Assembly (NCBI GenBank): GCA_903970565.1
Contig: CAJCJE010000256.1
Coordinates: forward strand, 1-8,123
Direction of reading: 5' to 3'
DNA length: 8,123 bases
Source: Candidatus Melainabacteria bacterium
Lineage (GTDB): Bacteria; Actinomycetota; Actinomycetes; Mycobacteriales; Pseudonocardiaceae
A model generated the notes under the pieces. That model made no database searches, was not told where the DNA came from, and saw only the letters and a program-made list of their open reading frames with translations. Made by a program: the position numbers and the translations under genes. Below, piece by piece: positions 5,590 to 8,123 of the stretch (its first letter is position 1; every line of letters starts with the position of its first letter).

Positions 5590-6437
5590 GGTGCCTGCCC
5601 TTCCATCTCGGTCGCCAGTTCGTCGATGAACGCGATGGATTCCATCTCGCTCAGCGTTGCCTCCAGAATAGTAGTCGCCGCTTCGAAGAAGGTCCGGACC
5701 TCCTGCTGGTCGTGCACGAAACCCGAAGCGCGGTGATGCTCCAGATGCACGATCGGACCTGCCTCGGCGAATTCGAACAGAATGAAGGAGCCCTCCACCG
5801 CAGGTGTCCACGGCGCATCGAGTGTGAGCACTCGGATCTCGACATTGGGCAGTTCGGCAAGCCAAATGATGTTGCGGAGTTGATCGATGTGATCCTCCCG
5901 ACCGGCGAACCCGTGGCGTAGGGCTTGTTCGCCGATGATCGCTTGGCACTGGAGGGGATCGCGCCGGGTTAGTGCCTTCTGGCGACCCATTCTTACGGCG
6001 ACACGGGTTTCGATCGCGTTGATCGGCACCTTCGCACCGGTCATGATCGCCCTGGTGTAGTCCGAGGTTTGCAGCAAGCCGGGGACCAGCAGCGGCGACA
6101 CGATGACGACACGGCGCGCGGTGCGTTCGAATTCCAGCAGAGCAGCCAGTTTGTCGCTGATACCGACGCCGTACCAGTTGGGGGCGCTGGCGTCGTGGGC
6201 GAGTTCCAGTAGTCGATGGCGTTCGGCGCCGTCGATGTTGAGGGTGGCCAGCACGGTTGCCACGTCCTCGGGCTTCGGCGCTCGGGTACCGGCTTCCCAG
6301 CGGACAAGGTTGGCATGGGGGATATTCATCTTGCGGGCAAACTCGCGCAGCCCGAGTCCGGCGTCTTCCCGCGCCTTGCGTAGCGCCGCGCCGAGCGCCC
6401 GCGCTCGTGGCGTACCAGTACCGGTGGTTCCGTCCAT
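5586..6437 (-). CDS. XRE-family HTH regulator with DUF5753 domain
   Basis: 283-aa cytoplasmic DNA-binding regulator. Residues about 11-70 form an XRE/Cro-type helix-turn-helix: LGAALRKAREDAGLGLREFA, then KMNIPHANLVRWEAGTRAP. From about residue 85 a DUF5753 domain follows, with PNWYG, LLVPGLLQTSDYTRAIM, VRMGRQKALTRRDP, AIIGEQALRH, LPNVEIRVL, FILFEF and PIVHLEHHRASGF. The architecture and the overlapping downstream DUF397 gene match the WhiJ-type actinomycete regulators. Length is usual for the family, and no residue of the HTH looks lost. Start ATG 6437 was chosen because it sits just ahead of the HTH; the frame extends to TTG 6482 without family similarity. No Shine-Dalgarno precedes ATG 6437, so the message may be leaderless. 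It is divergent from the 79-aa gene at 6578, and autoregulation from the shared spacer is likely by analogy. Confidence 0.92.
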   Translation of the reverse strand: MDGTTGTGTPRARALGAALRKAREDAGLGLREFARKMNIPHANLVRWEAGTRAPKPEDVATVLATLNIDGAERHRLLELAHDASAPNWYGVGISDKLAALLEFERTARRVVIVSPLLVPGLLQTSDYTRAIMTGAKVPINAIETRVAVRMGRQKALTRRDPLQCQAIIGEQALRHGFAGREDHIDQLRNIIWLAELPNVEIRVLTLDAPWTPAVEGSFILFEFAEAGPIVHLEHHRASGFVHDQQEVRTFFEAATTILEATLSEMESIAFIDELATEMEGQAP

Positions 6438-6577
6438 AAACCGGACGCTAATTGAATACTCGCAGGTAGTCAGCTCGCCCAATGGGGTGAATCTGAAAGT
6501 GGTTCCGACCCGGAAACAGTTGTGAGCGTTCTAGCGTGGATCTTGGCAGGGTGAGGCTCGGTAAAAGGGAGTGTGTC
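6438..6577. promoter_or_regulatory. Divergent promoter region between the HTH regulator and the 79-aa gene
   Basis: 140-base spacer that must hold both promoters. On the minus strand TTGGGC (6477-6482), an 18-base gap and TATTCA (6453-6458) make a weak sigma-70-like promoter whose start would fall about 8 bases before ATG 6437, consistent with the missing ribosome binding site. On the plus strand TAGCGT (6532-6537) fits an actinobacterial -10. The inverted repeat TTCCG-ACC-CGGAA (6503-6515) is a candidate operator for the HTH protein. For the plus-strand gene AAAGGGAG (6564-6571) is a good ribosome binding site six bases before ATG 6578. Promoter calls are by eye and weak. Confidence 0.35.
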
Positions 6578-6817
6578 ATGGGCGGAACGCGATGGGAACT
6601 CGGGGCCTGGGCCCGGATCGAGCAGGACTGTCCGATCGAATACGTCGCGCTGCGCGAGGTGGTCGAGATGACCCTGGGCGGGCGAGCGACCGGATTCGAT
6701 CTGGAGATGACCGAGGGCGGTCTGGAACACCTGCTGGCCAACGTAACGGCGGCGCTGAAAGCCTTGCGGGAGCGTAAGGCGGCAGAGGGCCAGGGTCAGG
6801 ACCTGGATGTCGAGTAG
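6578..6817 (+). CDS. 79-aa acidic protein of unknown function, divergent from the HTH regulator
   Basis: I do not recognise a named family. It starts at ATG 6578 after AAAGGGAG; an earlier in-frame GTG at 6536 has no such site. The N-terminal half has alternating hydrophobic and charged residues (IEYVALREVVEMTLGG), then FDLEMTEGGLEHLL and a predicted amphipathic helix (ANVTAALKALRER), ending in an acidic tail (GQDLDVE). There is no signal peptide or membrane segment, so it is probably cytoplasmic. Small acidic proteins of this general layout occur beside HTH-DUF5753 genes in actinomycetes, from memory, so it may belong to the same regulatory module; that is inference from position. A perfect hairpin closes the gene. 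Confidence 0.75.
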   Translation: MGGTRWELGAWARIEQDCPIEYVALREVVEMTLGGRATGFDLEMTEGGLEHLLANVTAALKALRERKAAEGQGQDLDVE

Positions 6818-6872
6818 GAGTGGGGAGCGCCGGACGCGGTGAGGCGGGCTGTGGCAAAGGGCAGACGCAAGA

Positions 6873-6906
6873 CCGAGGGCCCGACCGTGATTGGTCGGGC
6901 CCTCGG
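6873..6906. terminator. Bidirectional terminator between convergent genes
   Basis: Perfect 14-bp inverted repeat CCGAGGGCCCGACC (6873-6886) and GGTCGGGCCCTCGG (6893-6906) with a six-base loop GTGATT. It lies 55 bases after the stop of the 79-aa gene and 15 bases after the stop of the L,D-transpeptidase on the other strand, so it can serve both. T tracts are poor on both sides, as is common in high-GC genomes. Confidence 0.85.
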
Positions 6907-6921
6907 CTGAAGATGTGCGGA

Positions 6922-8123
6922 TCAGGCGTTGCCGGCCTGCCAGGTCGACCACGGTACCGACCAGTCGCCGATGAAGGCGCCGGTGGCGATCTGCGGCCCA
7001 CCGGAGTTGGCCACCTCGACGACGTCGCCGACGCCGAGGTTGTTGAAGAACCATTCCGCGTCGGCCTGGTCGAGGTTGATGCAGCCGTGCGAGACGTTGC
7101 TGTGGCCCTGCGCGCCGACCGTGTCCGGGTTCTCGTGCACGAACTCGCCACCGTTGGTGATCCGCTCGGCCCAGTACTCGGTCTCGTTGTAGGCGAGCGG
7201 ATTGGGCGGGCAGACACCGTAGGTGCAGGAGTTCATCTGCACGCTCTGCTCCTTGTCGGTGATCACGTGCGTGCCCAGCGAGGTCGGCGTCGAGTCCTTG
7301 CCCATGCTGATGTTCATGGTCTTGACCAGGTTGCCGTTGTCGTAGATGTTCATCTGCTCGGTGTTGCCGTCCGCCTTGGCGATCCAGGCGTCGTGCACGT
7401 GGTAGGTCTCGTCACGGGACTCCGAGTCGTAGTAGCCGTTGCCGACCTGCACGCCGTAGAGGTTGGCGACCACGTGGATGTTCGTACCGGCCTGCCAGTA
7501 GACCTCGGGCCGGTAGTCGACCTCGGTGCTGGAGATCCAGTAGAACGCACCCGGCTGGCTCGGCGTCGAGGTGACGGTGATGGCCTGCTGAACGGCCGAC
7601 TTGTCGGTGATCGGGTGGTCGAACTCGAAGATGATCGGCATACCGACCCCGATGCCGGCGCTCTTCACCGAAGCGGGCGCCGGAAACATGTTGGTCGGGG
7701 TCTTCAGCGCCGGCGAGATCGTGGTCAGCGTCGACTTCTGCTCGGTGGCCGTGCCCTGCGGGTTCGCCCCGTCGGCGTCGACCGTGTAGGAGGCGCCGAA
7801 GCCGAGGTTCTCGTTCGAGGTCCAGGTGGTCTGGTCGGCGGAGAGGGCGCCGGTCACCTGGACTCCCGTCACGGTGTTGGTCACCGTGACGGTCTTCAGC
7901 GTGCCGTTGGTGGCCTTCACCACAACCGGGGTGGACGGGTTGAACGCGGCCGTCGACGCGGGCGTGATGGCGATGGCCACCGGCGGGCCGGCCGGCGTCG
8001 TGGGCGCGGACGAAGAACCGGCTGAACCCGACGAACCCGACGAACCGTCGGAAGCGGTACTGCTCGAACCGCACGCTGCGAGCAGCAGGCCGGCCACGGC
8101 CAGGCCGGCTACACCGGCGACGA
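6922..8123 (-). CDS. Lipoprotein L,D-transpeptidase, LdtMt2-like, 5' partial
   Basis: Cell-wall enzyme that makes 3-3 (meso-diaminopimelate) crosslinks in peptidoglycan, acting outside the membrane. The frame is open to the window edge. GTG 8097 lies within the signal sequence: upstream codons read VAGVAGLA and the lipobox is LLLAAC, with the acylated Cys at 8071-8073, so the start lies beyond 8123. A Ser/Gly-rich linker follows, then two Ig-like domains (about 7970-7690 and 7690-7390) and the YkuD catalytic domain. The active-site stretch shows FVHENPDTVGAQGH and SHGCINL, with the nucleophile Cys at 7081-7083. The C-terminus (GDWSVPWSTWQAGNA) matches the C-terminal subdomain of mycobacterial LdtMt2 (GDWNIPWDQWRAGNA, from memory). 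An extra CTYGVC pair (codons 7225-7227 and 7210-7212) sits ahead of the active site. All key residues are present. It is convergent with the 79-aa gene across a hairpin. Confidence 0.95.
   Translation of the reverse strand, partial: VAGVAGLAVAGLLLAACGSSSTASDGSSGSSGSAGSSSAPTTPAGPPVAIAITPASTAAFNPSTPVVVKATNGTLKTVTVTNTVTGVQVTGALSADQTTWTSNENLGFGASYTVDADGANPQGTATEQKSTLTTISPALKTPTNMFPAPASVKSAGIGVGMPIIFEFDHPITDKSAVQQAITVTSTPSQPGAFYWISSTEVDYRPEVYWQAGTNIHVVANLYGVQVGNGYYDSESRDETYHVHDAWIAKADGNTEQMNIYDNGNLVKTMNISMGKDSTPTSLGTHVITDKEQSVQMNSCTYGVCPPNPLAYNETEYWAERITNGGEFVHENPDTVGAQGHSNVSHGCINLDQADAEWFFNNLGVGDVVEVANSGGPQIATGAFIGDWSVPWSTWQAGNA

Larger units (their letters stand above)
5267..5998. repeat. Tandem duplication of about 732 bp, copy B
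   Basis: Adjoins copy A directly. It contains the 3' fragment of the small plus-strand gene, the second DUF397 gene and the part of the intact regulator that encodes roughly its last 137 residues. The right boundary is put near 5998 because the match to copy A fades just after the MGRQ codons (5979-5990). Confidence 0.85.

Noticed and set aside
4533..5998. Insertion sequence or transposon as the cause of the repeat
   Set aside because: There is no transposase, no terminal inverted repeats and no target-site duplication. The units are head-to-tail copies of host-type genes, which a simple tandem duplication explains.
5586..6482. Upstream TTG start for the HTH regulator (298 aa)
   Set aside because: The extra 15 residues have no similarity to the family, no ribosome binding site is evident, and ATG 6437 gives the usual N-terminus just ahead of the HTH.
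6820..8025. Plus-strand open frame (401 codons) opposite the L,D-transpeptidase
   Set aside because: It runs through a terminator hairpin and mirrors a well-supported gene; its Val/Asp/Gly/Arg-rich sequence is typical of a shadow frame.

Overview
The window is high-GC DNA with GC-rich third codon positions, Shine-Dalgarno sites ahead of most starts, and protein families typical of actinomycetes. These are an HTH/DUF5753 regulator paired with a DUF397 protein, an L,D-transpeptidase of the mycobacterial LdtMt2 type, an S53 (sedolisin) peptidase, and a secreted protein joining actinobacterial beta-rich repeats to an RCC1 propeller. A filamentous actinomycete is likely, but I cannot name the genus.

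Layout. (1) Bases 1-1572 (+) hold the 3' part of a secreted S53 pro-peptidase, cut by the left edge and closed by a strong hairpin terminator (1613-1652). (2) Bases 1785-4343 (+) encode an 852-aa exported protein: signal peptide, three tandem repeats of about 120 aa, then a seven-bladed RCC1-like propeller. (3) Bases 4414-6437 hold a regulatory locus rearranged by tandem duplication. In order it contains a small plus-strand gene broken by a -1 frameshift (4414-4646), a DUF397 gene (minus), a headless DUF5753 fragment (minus), a 3' fragment of the small plus-strand gene, a second DUF397 gene (minus), and the intact HTH-DUF5753 regulator (minus). (4) Bases 6578-6817 (+) encode a 79-aa acidic protein of unknown function, divergent from the regulator. 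(5) Bases 6922-8123 (-) encode a lipoprotein L,D-transpeptidase cut by the right edge. A perfect 14-bp hairpin (6873-6906) lies between it and the convergent 79-aa gene.

How the parts fit. The peptidase, the RCC1 protein and the transpeptidase are all exported and act outside the membrane, but terminators and strand switches give no sign that they form one operon. The centre is a self-contained HTH-DUF5753/DUF397 module, a pair related in architecture to the Streptomyces WhiJ-type regulators. Its two genes overlap by four bases (GTGA or ATGA) and are probably translationally coupled. The layout is what a tandem duplication with one breakpoint inside the small plus-strand gene (near 4533) and the other inside the regulator (near 5998) would produce: one extra complete DUF397 gene, a decapitated regulator and a beheaded copy of the small gene. 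The copies are almost identical in some blocks and clearly diverged in others, which suggests later gene conversion. This locus and the cysteine-looped RCC1 protein are the parts most worth a second look.
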